Assembly: GCA_937883755.1 (NCBI GenBank)
Contig: CAKZYA010000073.1
Location: forward strand, 1 to 64,000
Length of the DNA: 64,000 bases
DNA from: an uncultured Flammeovirgaceae bacterium
GTDB lineage: Bacteria; Bacteroidota; Bacteroidia; Cytophagales; Cyclobacteriaceae
Reading direction: 5' to 3'
Shown here in pieces: positions 25,031 to 34,086 of this stretch. The notes beneath the pieces were generated by a model. It was not told where the DNA came from. It saw nothing but the letters and a program-made list of their open reading frames with translations, and did no database searches. The number at the start of each line of letters is the position of its first letter. The first letter of the stretch is position 1. The position numbers were made by a program, and so were the translations under genes.

Positions 25031-25867
25031 TTATTCCACCGTATTCGTTAACGTACCAATCGGTTCAATGGTAATATTAATTTCGTCGCCCGATTGTAAG
25101 GTGAAATCACCTTCGGGGATAATGCCGGTACCAGTCATCAGGTAGCAACCGTTCGGGAAATCCATTTCCCGGTAGAGGTAACTTACCAGGTCAGCAAATT
25201 CACGCTTGATTTGGTTCACCTGAGTAGCATCGCGAAAGGCCACCTCGCTGTTTCGCTGGATAGTGAGGTGTATATCAGCATCCGCAGGGAATAGTTCATT
25301 AGTGACGTACAAACAAGGACCAATAGAGCAGCTTCCCCGGTAACTTTTTGCTTGGGGCAAATACAGCGGGTTCTCCCCCTCAATGCTGCGCGAGCTCATA
25401 TCGTTGCCAATCGTATAGCCCTGAATATTTCCTTGTGAATTAATAAAGAGAGTAAGTTCCGGTTCCGGCACGTCCCAGGTAGAATCTTGCCGTATCCTCA
25501 CCTGACCACCGTGACCAACTGTTCGGGCTGCGGTAGCTTTAAAGAATAATTCAGGACGATCAGCCACGTATACCCGGTCGTAAAAGTCTCCGCCTCCAGC
25601 AGCTTTGGACTCTTCCATGCGGGCATCTCGGCTACGGTAGTACGTAACTCCTGAAGCCCATATTTCCTGGTTACCTATAGGTGGCAAAAGATCACCATGT
25701 AGCTGACTAGCACCATCTTCCAATTCCTCCCAACCCGCATACTGTTGATCAATCTTATTGAAAAGATCATCTTGATTAACCAATTCGTCCCAATCCTGCT
25801 CAGCATTCAAAAAATAGCGATTCTGATGATAGAGCAAAAGGCCGCTGGGGGTTCGGTACAGTTTCAT
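25031..25867 (-). CDS. FAH-family 2-keto-3-deoxy-pentonate dehydratase-like (AraD1 type)
   Basis: A 278-residue fumarylacetoacetate hydrolase-fold protein. The metal-binding acids are visible in DVPEPELTLF (Glu-x-Glu near residue 132) and in GYTIGNDMSSRSIEGENPL (Asp near 153), with GTGIIPEGDFTLQSGDEINI near the C-terminus. The N-terminal region (about 1-70) and the TYYRSRDARMEE segment are typical of AraD1-like enzymes that dehydrate 2-keto-3-deoxy-L-arabinonate or -D-xylonate to 2-oxoglutarate semialdehyde, the substrate of the nearby aldehyde dehydrogenase. Substrate stereochemistry cannot be decided. It is the first gene of the minus-strand run and has a strong promoter upstream. Confidence 0.85.
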   Translation of the reverse strand: MKLYRTPSGLLLYHQNRYFLNAEQDWDELVNQDDLFNKIDQQYAGWEELEDGASQLHGDLLPPIGNQEIWASGVTYYRSRDARMEESKAAGGGDFYDRVYVADRPELFFKATAARTVGHGGQVRIRQDSTWDVPEPELTLFINSQGNIQGYTIGNDMSSRSIEGENPLYLPQAKSYRGSCSIGPCLYVTNELFPADADIHLTIQRNSEVAFRDATQVNQIKREFADLVSYLYREMDFPNGCYLMTGTGIIPEGDFTLQSGDEINITIEPIGTLTNTVE

Positions 25868-25897
25868 AGGTGATTAGGTTGATGTAGAATATAGGAA

Positions 25898-25928
25898 CAA
25901 ATTTAGCTTCTTTAGTAAGCATTGCAAA
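25898..25928 (-). promoter_or_regulatory. Bacteroidota sigma-A promoter for the FAH-family gene
   Basis: On the minus strand TTTG (25925-25928) is followed after exactly 19 bases by TAAATTTG (25898-25905), matching the Bacteroidota -33/-7 consensus TTTG ... TAnnTTTG at both elements and in spacing. Transcription would begin near 25891, about 24 bases before the ATG at 25867. It is the most convincing promoter seen in the window and may drive the dehydratase, toxin-antitoxin and dehydrogenase genes together. Confidence 0.7.
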
Positions 25929-26130
25929 TAAGATCATGTATGAGTCAGACCACTAATTTGCCTAAAATGTTGTCTTGGAATAGCACTTTACGGGTTGAAA
26001 TACTTATCCGAGACAGCAGTATTGCTCAATCAAGGCAATGTCGGAAATTGCTAGAACTTCGTAGTCTTTCTCATTGCCAGTATTGTCAGATTTATTTACT
26101 TTACTATTAGCAACCTATACCTATCTTAAA

Positions 26131-27705
26131 ATGAAGAAACTCAGAAACACCACCCTCGCTATTATTGTCGTAGTATTTGCTACTCCCCTCTTTTCCCAAA
26201 AGATTATTAACCCCGACTTTGAAGAAGGTACTGGCGATAGTACGTTTGCGGTAGGTTGGTATACTAATCAATCTAAAACTGAGGCTTCGTTGGATTTGAC
26301 GTCGGATAGCCAAAATCAAGTAGCTAAAATCGGCTCCTCCAGCAATTGGACGAAAAGTATCCGGCAAGAGCTTGATTTAGATGTATATAAGTTTACCAAG
26401 TATCAGCTTTCGGCTAAAATGAAAACGAAGGGTATTACTGGAAAATCATCTAAAGTATACTTATTCGCAAATTTGTACAATGACCAAGGTTTTCGGGTAA
26501 ACTACGTTAGCAACAGTTCGCAAAATCTGAAAGAAATTTCCGAGTGGATGAGCTTCTCTATTGAGTTTGTCGCGCCCCCTACCGCTTCACGACTGCAAAT
26601 TGGTGGGGCGTGGGCCGGTCGGAATTCGGGCACAGTCTGGCTCGATGATTTCGAATTAACCCCATTGACCTCTGATTCTAGCGATACTCAACTTTCCGAA
26701 ACTGCCGAAAACTATCTTCAGGAAGTGGTAGACATTATGCGAGAAAAAGCTTTGCACAAAGAAAAGCTAAACTTCGAGGGTATTCACCGACTGATGCGGA
26801 TTGAGGCTAATGGAGCTACGGCCGTAGAGGACACTTATCCGGCAACTTCTAAAGGGTTAAGATTGCTGAATGATAGCCATTCCCACTTTCAGAACGCTGA
26901 GCAGATTAAGAAGACGTTGGGAGTAGATACTATTGACGTAGAAGAACTCAAGAAAAGTCCTATTTCTCACATTGAGCCAAATAAAGCCGATAGCCTAAAA
27001 CAGAGTCTCAATTATGCCACGGGAGAATTACTACTCAATAATATTGGCTACTTGAGAATCCCCGGTTTTGAGGAGTTATATTGGGAAGCCTTTGAGTTTT
27101 TTGCTGACAGCTTGCAACAGATCATTAAGAATTTAGATAACAAGGAATTACAGGGCTGGATAGTAGATGTTCGGGGAAACTGGGGTGGGGTCAATGCTGC
27201 TATGATCACAGGCATTGGCCCACTTTTAGATGAAAATAACCGGTATTACTACATCGATGCCGACCAGGAAGTCACTGCAAAAGGTTACTACTACAATGGA
27301 GGCTACGGTGGAAATACGCTTACCGAAGATGATTCAACCGTTATGCTCGCTCCCTTAAATTATCATCTCAAAAGTTCTGATCTGCCTATCGCTATCTTAA
27401 TGGACAATAGTAGTGCAAGTGCTGCGGAAGTAGTCGTAGCAATTTTCGTAGGTCAACCTAATACGAAGCTATTCGGCAAACCTTCGACTGGGCTAACGAC
27501 CGCTAACGAAGCGGTATTTCTCAGCGATGGCTCGCTACTACACATTGCAACCCTGTACCTAGCTGACCGAAACAAAACCATCTATGAACAGGGCATTGAT
27601 CCCGATGTTGAAGTCGAGTTCAATGGTAAAGTGGGCGAAGACTTAGAAAATGACCCCGTAGTACTTAAAGCTATAGAATGGATGAAAGAATATAACCAGC
27701 CGTAA
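26131..27705 (+). CDS. S41-family (tail-specific protease-like) secreted peptidase
   Basis: About 524 residues. Start at ATG 26131, which gives a signal peptide (MKKLRNTTLAIIVVVFATPLFSQ); an upstream frame from 26074 adds an unconvincing leader. Residues about 25-175 form a carbohydrate-binding-module-like beta sandwich (IINPDFEEGTGDSTFAVGWY to IWLDDFELTP-type end). The C-terminal half is an S41 peptidase with WIVDVRGNWGG near 351, the catalytic Ser near 428 in SSASAAE, and the conserved Lys in FGKPSTGL near 450. No PDZ domain is obvious. It is presumably exported to periplasm or surface. It is divergent from the FAH-family gene and 17 bases before the deformylase-like gene. Confidence 0.85.
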   Translation: MKKLRNTTLAIIVVVFATPLFSQKIINPDFEEGTGDSTFAVGWYTNQSKTEASLDLTSDSQNQVAKIGSSSNWTKSIRQELDLDVYKFTKYQLSAKMKTKGITGKSSKVYLFANLYNDQGFRVNYVSNSSQNLKEISEWMSFSIEFVAPPTASRLQIGGAWAGRNSGTVWLDDFELTPLTSDSSDTQLSETAENYLQEVVDIMREKALHKEKLNFEGIHRLMRIEANGATAVEDTYPATSKGLRLLNDSHSHFQNAEQIKKTLGVDTIDVEELKKSPISHIEPNKADSLKQSLNYATGELLLNNIGYLRIPGFEELYWEAFEFFADSLQQIIKNLDNKELQGWIVDVRGNWGGVNAAMITGIGPLLDENNRYYYIDADQEVTAKGYYYNGGYGGNTLTEDDSTVMLAPLNYHLKSSDLPIAILMDNSSASAAEVVVAIFVGQPNTKLFGKPSTGLTTANEAVFLSDGSLLHIATLYLADRNKTIYEQGIDPDVEVEFNGKVGEDLENDPVVLKAIEWMKEYNQP

Positions 27706-27722
27706 GTTAGTCTATCCTTCCC

Positions 27723-28217
27723 ATGAAACACTTAAAAGACCTACTGCTATTAGGCGACCCACGACTCTATCAGGTTTGCGATCCCGTCACCGAAGATGAC
27801 AAACTGTTTATTGATGAATGGGTGCGCGACTTACATAATGTCATGGAAGAAATTCGGGCGAAGTATAATTTTGGAAGAGGCATTGCCGCTCCGCAGTTAG
27901 GCATTATGAAACGGCTGTTTTATTTAAATGTAACTGAACCACAGGTCATCATCAATCCCGAAATTACTTGGACAAGCGACGAACAATTTACCCTCTGGGA
28001 TGACTGCATGAGTTTTCCTAATCTATTAGTTCAAGTAAACAGGTATAAATCACTAAAAATCAAATTCTTGAATAGAATATTTGAACCGCAAGAATGGCTG
28101 ATTGAAGAACCCAAAATGGCGGAGCTAGTACAACATGAATATGATCACTTGGATGGAGTGCTTTGCACCATGAGAGCTATTGACGAGAAGTCTTTTCGGT
28201 GGCGAACCAAAAAATAA
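27723..28217 (+). CDS. peptide deformylase-like protein
   Basis: A 164-residue protein with all three peptide deformylase motifs, somewhat altered: GRGIAAPQLG (motif 1, GxGLAAxQ) near residue 53, DDCMSFP (motif 2, normally EGCLS, zinc Cys kept but the Glu-Gly is Asp-Asp) near 99, and QHEYDHLDG (motif 3, HExxH) near 139. True deformylases remove the N-formyl group from nascent proteins with Fe or Zn. The changed motif 2 and short C-terminus suggest a secondary, diverged deformylase rather than the housekeeping enzyme. It follows the S41 peptidase gene by 17 bases, likely in one transcript. Confidence 0.82.
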   Translation: MKHLKDLLLLGDPRLYQVCDPVTEDDKLFIDEWVRDLHNVMEEIRAKYNFGRGIAAPQLGIMKRLFYLNVTEPQVIINPEITWTSDEQFTLWDDCMSFPNLLVQVNRYKSLKIKFLNRIFEPQEWLIEEPKMAELVQHEYDHLDGVLCTMRAIDEKSFRWRTKK

Positions 28218-28282
28218 ACAATTTATACTGAACAATAACTCAATCTAAAAGTTACCTTCCCCAACACATATTAATCACACTT

Positions 28283-28477
28283 ATGGAACAAGGTACCGTA
28301 AAATTTTTCAACCCATCCAAAGGATTTGGCTTTATTAAACCTGATAAAGGTGGTGATGACATTTTCGTTCACGAGTCTGGACTCATTGAAGAGATTCGTG
28401 AAAATGATAAGGTAGAGTACGATGAAGAGCAAGGTAGAAAAGGCTTAAATGCCGTAAACGTCAAAGTGGTTTCTTAA
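28283..28477 (+). CDS. cold-shock-domain protein (CspA family)
   Basis: A 64-residue single cold-shock domain, an OB-fold nucleic-acid chaperone. RNP1 is GFGFIKP near residue 14 and RNP2 is DIFVHES near 26, after the canonical [12 protein letters not shown] start. The length is typical. It binds single-stranded RNA or DNA and melts secondary structure. A strong intrinsic terminator follows at 28504-28531, so it ends its transcript. Confidence 0.93.
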   Translation: MEQGTVKFFNPSKGFGFIKPDKGGDDIFVHESGLIEEIRENDKVEYDEEQGRKGLNAVNVKVVS

Positions 28478-28503
28478 TCATCTTCCGTCTTACCTATTTT
28501 ATT

Positions 28504-28531
28504 AACATGCTCTAGTAGCATGTTTTTTTTT
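28504..28531 (+). terminator. intrinsic terminator of the cold-shock gene
   Basis: AACATGCT (28504-28511) pairs perfectly with AGCATGTT (28517-28524) across a 5-base loop, directly followed by a run of T to 28531. It begins 26 bases after the cold-shock stop codon. Confidence 0.85.
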
Positions 28532-28723
28532 GCCCTAGGGTCATTTGTATAGGTAAAATATTGATGACACTACCTCATCTCACCTCGTTACTTTTAACAA
28601 GAAAGCTTACTTTCATTTAATTCATAAATCGACAAAAATTTTGCCCCCTTTGTAAAATCAATTTGCAACCTACATATTGTGGCTCTGATAGAATTATCTG
28701 AAACTACTAATTACACCTCCTAT

Positions 28724-30445
28724 ATGTCAGATTCAAAAAAGCTACGCAGCCACGACTGGTTTGGAAAAACCGATAAAATGGGGTTTATCTACCGCTCTTG
28801 GATGCGGAACCAGGGCCTGCCTGATCATGCCTTCGACGGTCGCCCGATCATCGGAATCTGTAATACCTGGTCGGAGTTCACTCCTTGTAATGCTCATTTT
28901 CGTGAACTGGCAGAGTACGTAAAACGGGGAGTGTACGAAGCAGGTGGTTTCCCCTTTGAGTTTCCCATTATGTCGCTGGGTGAAACTTTGTTGAAGCCTA
29001 CGGCGATGCTCTTCCGCAATCTGGCAAGTATGGATGCTGAAGAATCTATTCGGGGTAACCCAATGGACGGGGTGATTTTGCTATGTGGTTGCGATAAAAC
29101 CACTCCTTCCACCATGATGGGGGCAGCCAGTGTTGATCTTCCGACTTTAGTAATTTCCGGTGGGCCAATGCTCAACGGTAAGTACCGAGGAGAAGAAATT
29201 GGGTCGGGCACCGCTGTTTGGCAGTTTAGCGAAAACCTGCGAGCCGGAAAGATCACTCAGGAAGAGTTTTTCTACGCCGAAGGATGTCAGTCGCGTAGCC
29301 GAGGGCACTGTATGACGATGGGCACGGCTTCCACCATGGCCTGTATGGTAGAATCACTAGGAATGGGCATGCCTCACAATGCCGCCATTCCGGCAGTAGA
29401 TTCTCGTCGGCGAACCCTAGCTCATATGGCCGGGCGACGCATCGTGGAGATGGTACACGAGGATTTGAAGATGTCTAAAATTCTCACTCGAGAGGCGTTT
29501 GAGAACGCTATTGTCACCAACGCGGCTATCGGTGGTTCTACCAACGCCATCATTCATTTGCTGGCGATTGCCGGACGGTTAGGTATAGAACTGACGCTGG
29601 ATGACTTTGATAGACTTGGTCACGATATTCCCTTGCTGGTAAATCTGATGCCTTCAGGAAAATACCTGATGGAAGATTTTTATTACGCAGGCGGACTACC
29701 CGCGGTATTGAAAGAATTAAAAGAACACCTGCACTGGGACGCAATAACGGTAAACGGTAAAACTATCGGTGAAAACTCCGAAACTGCTCCCTGCTATAAC
29801 GATGACGTAATCACCACCATTGACCAGCCACTGAAAGAGCGATCGGGCATTGCGGTGATCAAAGGTAATTTAGCTGAAAATGGAGCAGTTATCAAACCTT
29901 CCGCCGCTACTCCGGCTTTAATGAAGCATCGAGGACGAGCAGTAGTGTTTGAAACTATTGAAGATTACCACGCCCGTATTGACGATCCTGATCTAGACAT
30001 TGACGAAACCTGTGTGATGGTGCTTAAGCAAGTTGGGCCCAAAGGCTACCCCGGAATGCCAGAAGTAGGTAATCTGGGACTTCCCAAAAAAGTATTAGAG
30101 AAAGGTATTGAAGATATGGTGCGTATCTCCGACGGACGCATGAGTGGAACGGCATACGGCACGGTGGTACTTCACGTCTCTCCCGAATCAGCCGTGGGTG
30201 GAACATTGGCGTTAGTGCAAGACGGGGATATGATTGAACTAGACGTAGAAGCCCGCAAGCTACACCTGGATGTTTCGGATGAGGAACTTGCCCAGCGACG
30301 AAAACAGTGGGAAGCCACCAACCTGGGCTACGGTCGAGGCTACGCTCAACTATATATTGATCATGTTCAACAGGCTGACTTAGGAGCTGATTTTGACTTC
30401 TTACGAGGAGGTTCTGGAAGTGAAGTGCCTCGTGATTCTCACTAG
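28724..30445 (+). CDS. IlvD/EDD-family sugar-acid dehydratase (arabinonate/xylonate type)
   Basis: About 573 residues, start at ATG 28724 (MSDSKKLRSHDWFGK); a GTG at 28679 is also in frame. It has the three iron-sulfur cysteines of the family, Cys 46 in GICNTWSE, Cys 123 in CGCDKTTP and Cys 196 in RGHCMTMGTAS, and the phosphate-free sugar-acid pattern of L-arabinonate/D-xylonate dehydratases rather than of dihydroxyacid dehydratase (IlvD). It would dehydrate a pentonate to 2-keto-3-deoxypentonate, the substrate of the FAH-family enzyme at 25031-25867. A nearby sugar dehydrogenase or lactonase was not found. [2Fe-2S] is inferred from the subgroup. Confidence 0.88.
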   Translation: MSDSKKLRSHDWFGKTDKMGFIYRSWMRNQGLPDHAFDGRPIIGICNTWSEFTPCNAHFRELAEYVKRGVYEAGGFPFEFPIMSLGETLLKPTAMLFRNLASMDAEESIRGNPMDGVILLCGCDKTTPSTMMGAASVDLPTLVISGGPMLNGKYRGEEIGSGTAVWQFSENLRAGKITQEEFFYAEGCQSRSRGHCMTMGTASTMACMVESLGMGMPHNAAIPAVDSRRRTLAHMAGRRIVEMVHEDLKMSKILTREAFENAIVTNAAIGGSTNAIIHLLAIAGRLGIELTLDDFDRLGHDIPLLVNLMPSGKYLMEDFYYAGGLPAVLKELKEHLHWDAITVNGKTIGENSETAPCYNDDVITTIDQPLKERSGIAVIKGNLAENGAVIKPSAATPALMKHRGRAVVFETIEDYHARIDDPDLDIDETCVMVLKQVGPKGYPGMPEVGNLGLPKKVLEKGIEDMVRISDGRMSGTAYGTVVLHVSPESAVGGTLALVQDGDMIELDVEARKLHLDVSDEELAQRRKQWEATNLGYGRGYAQLYIDHVQQADLGADFDFLRGGSGSEVPRDSH

Positions 30446-30465
30446 CACTTCTTCAAGAAGCTTCG

Positions 30466-33400
30466 TTAGTCAGTAGTTATCTCCGCCTCTACTTTTTTGG
30501 TATTGTCGTCAGGCACGCGGTCAACTAGCAAGGCATTGGGATCAATTCCTACTTTGGTAGGCTGACGGTCCACTATCACCGAAAATGAATTTTCAGATTC
30601 CGTGATTTTACGTCGATCAAGGTATATTAGCTCATCTTCACCTTCCTCGTCTGCCGCATAAACGCCAATATCAATCCAATCTTTAATAGGTGCCTCCGTT
30701 TCCGCGCCTAATGAATCAGCGTAGAACTTTTCCGATTGGGTGGTAAAATTGACTTGATACTTTCCGTCTTCCAACTTTTGATAAGTAGCTTCCTGAGTAC
30801 GGTTACTGTACAACGTAATACGCTCAAAAAGATCAGTAACGAATGGCTGCAATGAGTCGGGAGTAACCGCCCGAAAATGCTCTAACAAATCACGGGAGGT
30901 AGTGTAAGGTGGCTCTTGATACGCGACCTCTTGAGCATAATTATACAGTGCCTGGTTCACCTTATCTTCACCAATGTAGTCTTGCAACGCATACATCACA
31001 TTACTTCCTTTTTGGTAATGAATGTAACCCATATTCTCCACCAGCCACAGCGGTACTTCTTTACGTTCCTCAGCTCCACGGGAACGTAAGTAGTTATCTA
31101 CTTCGTAACGACGATAGTCCTGAACGCTCTTTTCGTTTTTGTGCTGTTTCATTACCATCAGAGCGGCGTACTGCGCCATAGTTTCGGATAGCAAGGTAGC
31201 TCCCTGTACATTAGCTCCAATGACTTGATGCGCCCACCACTGATGTGCCATTTCGTGGGCAACTACGTGCAGCACCCGGTCTTTGGTATCTTCATCTTCC
31301 AGATTCTCAATAAAACCGATACTTTCCGAATAAGGCATGGTTCCTGGAAAAGCCTGGGCAAAGGACGCATAGCGCGGAAATTCAATAATTCTGGCTTGCT
31401 CGTGCGGATAAGGCGCGAACTTCCCCGAATAATACTCAAGAGAAAGCTTTACTGCCTCCGCCATGCGTTCCACATTATAATCATGCTCGGGCTGATAGTA
31501 TATCTCTACGTCAACATCGTTCCATTTGTCGCGCAGCACCTCATAACGAGCGGAGATAAACGAGCCAAAATTTAAGACTTTCGTTGTTAGCTGATAGTGA
31601 AAGTAGCGTTTACCATTTTCCTCCCACTCTTTTATTAACGTACCAGGTGCAACCGCAATTTGGTCGGGAACGGTACTCATCACCGTTTCGTAGTGTATCC
31701 AATCAGCATCATCACTGAGATAGTTCTGATTCTTGGCTCGCTGATCGTCAATAGAAGGCATTCGATCGCGCTTCGGCAAATCATGATCCTTTCGCTCCTG
31801 ACGACCCGTAAGCTCACGACTGTTTTCATAGCCTAACGCGGGAACAAATAAGGTCTGATTAAAGAATGAGCCATTGTTCACTACTTGCTCCAAACTCACT
31901 TCATTCTCAAATCCCCGCGATTCATACGCACTACGGACCGTCATTGCTAGTGAATCTCCCGGTAACAAGGGTTTACCTAGCTGATAAATTCGGTACCCAA
32001 GTTCAGAATCATCCAGAACGACTTGTGCATTGGGTAGCATAACTTCAACCAATTTAATCCCATAGGAATTGTAGGTAAGGTGCAGGGAGTCTATAGGCTG
32101 ACTAGTTTTGTTTTTTAGCACGAGTTCAGTACGAGTATACAGGTTACGCTCGTAGGGTTCTAGATCGATAAAGTACTTAGCAGAAGTGATGCGGGGCTGG
32201 GCAACACTTTCGTATTTTTTGTACTGACGTTCGTATTCTGCTTGCCGCTCTTCTGCGACTTCCGGATTAATGTAATCGTTCAGAATATTAGTGTTGTAGA
32301 AGATAAATCCTCCTACCAATAGCCAGATTCCGGCAATTCCTATCGCTATACTTCTCATCGTAGGAGTAAATCGCTGCTGGGCGATCTCCAATCGCTGGGT
32401 AAGCTTGGTTTCTTTACCCCTCACCCAGAGTAAAATAGCCACTAGACTCAGTAGGCCGCAGAACAATAACCAGTAAATTCGAAACCAAACGGTTCCGGCA
32501 ACTGCAGGACCAAATCCATTCATATCCGAATAGGTGTATCCCGAATACCCGCCGAAGAGTAACAGATTGTGATGCACTTCCCAGGCACTCTCCAGCACAA
32601 ATTCTTGAAACAACAGATACGCAATGATGACGAAGTATCCTAAGTACTTATTGTTAACCAGTACATGAATGAAAATGGATAGTACGGCAATAAAAATCAT
32701 GGATACCCACGTAAATCCCATGTCTATCAGATATACATCGAACTGAAAGCGAGTGTATCCATTAAATAATTGGACAAACACACCGATAGTAATACTCATC
32801 AGAAGGATGATTCCTACTAATCCTATTAAACTAATAATCTTGGCTAAGTACATCACCCAGTCCGGGTAAGCGTAGGCATCGTAGAAAGTGTCCATACGGG
32901 CATCCCGCTCTCGCCAGACCAATACGCCGCTGTAGTAAATAATAATTGCGTAGATGAACAGGAAGAAGGCTCCCTCCAGTGTACTAATTATATTATAGGT
33001 CACCGGATAGCGGATTACGTCTCCTGAGGCTTCGGTCACCAACCACAAGCTAGGTAGAGCATTTGCCAGTCCGACGAATAGCAGTACGATAAAAGGAGTA
33101 CTCCGTATCGTACCTAAAAAATCAATCTTAATCTGATTAATAAACTGTCGCCAGCGTGCCCGACGATCGTAGTGCAACGTAGTAGATGGAAGTGGCTCTA
33201 ACTGAACAAACATGGGCTTAGATATGGCAGGAGGTTGCTCTAGTACTTTCTTTCGCTTCGTCCGCTTTCCACTAAAGTTAAACGACACGTAGGTTACTAG
33301 TAAAATTATCAGGGCTACTCCGATCCACAGTAATCGGTTGAGGAGCACATAGCCACTCAGGCTTAGCACCATTGTATTTTTATCGGCCACTGTCCAGTAC

Positions 33401-34062
33401 TTGGTCGCGATGATGCACGTTCGAATCGCAAACGGATCGAGTAGCATTCCTAGTGTTTCATTATCCAGATCACCCACTAGAAGCTGACTTACTACGTAAA
33501 GTACTAACAGTAGCACTGCTCCAATAAATGAGACGATCACACTACGGAAAGCAACTGCTAGGGCAAAAACGACTGCTGCCACCAGTAGCGTGTTGGGTAA
33601 AATGAAGATAAGCAGGCTATTAAGATAAGCCTCCGGCATAAATGGTCCAATTCGCTCTGGTTCAACCCAGGGCATAGTACTACCGACCAGTATCCCAGCA
33701 AATACTCCCAGAAAAGGAACAAGAGCAGTAATGTAGCCTCCTAAAAAACGCCCAAATAAAAAGCTCCCCTTATTGATGGGAGTAGAAAATATGATCTGGT
33801 CGAATTTCTGCTGATAATCGCGAAGAGCAGCACTATTCATAAAAGCCGTGATCATCACTATCCCGAAAACACCAATTGTTGCCGTATATTGGGCAATGAC
33901 AAAAGGAGCATTCTTGTAAACATTACCCGTATCGCCCCCAATAGAGATGTTATTGCTAACCACTGCTCCAAATACTAGCAGACCGGTAATCAGGAAGAAG
34001 ACATACACCATATACTGGGTAAAGTGCTGACGTAGCTCGAAGGAAAATATTTCTTTAAACAT
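30466..34062 (-). CDS. ABC-2 permease fused to M1-family aminopeptidase domain
   Basis: A 1198-residue fusion. The N-terminal half (about 1-590) is an ABC transporter membrane domain in two blocks of about six helices each, separated by a cytoplasmic loop near 270-330. The C-terminal part (about 630-1190) is a gluzincin peptidase with HEMAHQWW near 933 and the downstream Glu in LLSETMAQY, preceded by YSESIGF in the place of the GAMEN exopeptidase motif. This permease/M1 architecture is known in Bacteroidota; the membrane part is served by the ATPase gene immediately upstream. The peptidase domain is presumably periplasmic. The transported substrate is unknown. It is 24 bases after the ATPase stop. 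Confidence 0.88.
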   Translation of the reverse strand: MFKEIFSFELRQHFTQYMVYVFFLITGLLVFGAVVSNNISIGGDTGNVYKNAPFVIAQYTATIGVFGIVMITAFMNSAALRDYQQKFDQIIFSTPINKGSFLFGRFLGGYITALVPFLGVFAGILVGSTMPWVEPERIGPFMPEAYLNSLLIFILPNTLLVAAVVFALAVAFRSVIVSFIGAVLLLVLYVVSQLLVGDLDNETLGMLLDPFAIRTCIIATKYWTVADKNTMVLSLSGYVLLNRLLWIGVALIILLVTYVSFNFSGKRTKRKKVLEQPPAISKPMFVQLEPLPSTTLHYDRRARWRQFINQIKIDFLGTIRSTPFIVLLFVGLANALPSLWLVTEASGDVIRYPVTYNIISTLEGAFFLFIYAIIIYYSGVLVWRERDARMDTFYDAYAYPDWVMYLAKIISLIGLVGIILLMSITIGVFVQLFNGYTRFQFDVYLIDMGFTWVSMIFIAVLSIFIHVLVNNKYLGYFVIIAYLLFQEFVLESAWEVHHNLLLFGGYSGYTYSDMNGFGPAVAGTVWFRIYWLLFCGLLSLVAILLWVRGKETKLTQRLEIAQQRFTPTMRSIAIGIAGIWLLVGGFIFYNTNILNDYINPEVAEERQAEYERQYKKYESVAQPRITSAKYFIDLEPYERNLYTRTELVLKNKTSQPIDSLHLTYNSYGIKLVEVMLPNAQVVLDDSELGYRIYQLGKPLLPGDSLAMTVRSAYESRGFENEVSLEQVVNNGSFFNQTLFVPALGYENSRELTGRQERKDHDLPKRDRMPSIDDQRAKNQNYLSDDADWIHYETVMSTVPDQIAVAPGTLIKEWEENGKRYFHYQLTTKVLNFGSFISARYEVLRDKWNDVDVEIYYQPEHDYNVERMAEAVKLSLEYYSGKFAPYPHEQARIIEFPRYASFAQAFPGTMPYSESIGFIENLEDEDTKDRVLHVVAHEMAHQWWAHQVIGANVQGATLLSETMAQYAALMVMKQHKNEKSVQDYRRYEVDNYLRSRGAEERKEVPLWLVENMGYIHYQKGSNVMYALQDYIGEDKVNQALYNYAQEVAYQEPPYTTSRDLLEHFRAVTPDSLQPFVTDLFERITLYSNRTQEATYQKLEDGKYQVNFTTQSEKFYADSLGAETEAPIKDWIDIGVYAADEEGEDELIYLDRRKITESENSFSVIVDRQPTKVGIDPNALLVDRVPDDNTKKVEAEITTD

Positions 34063-34086
34063 AATTACTTGATGGTAAAGGAGGTA

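Noticed and set aside
28894-29256. A 120-codon frame antisense to the IlvD/EDD dehydratase
   Set aside because: Shadow frame; the plus-strand gene has conserved Fe-S cysteines and fixed length.
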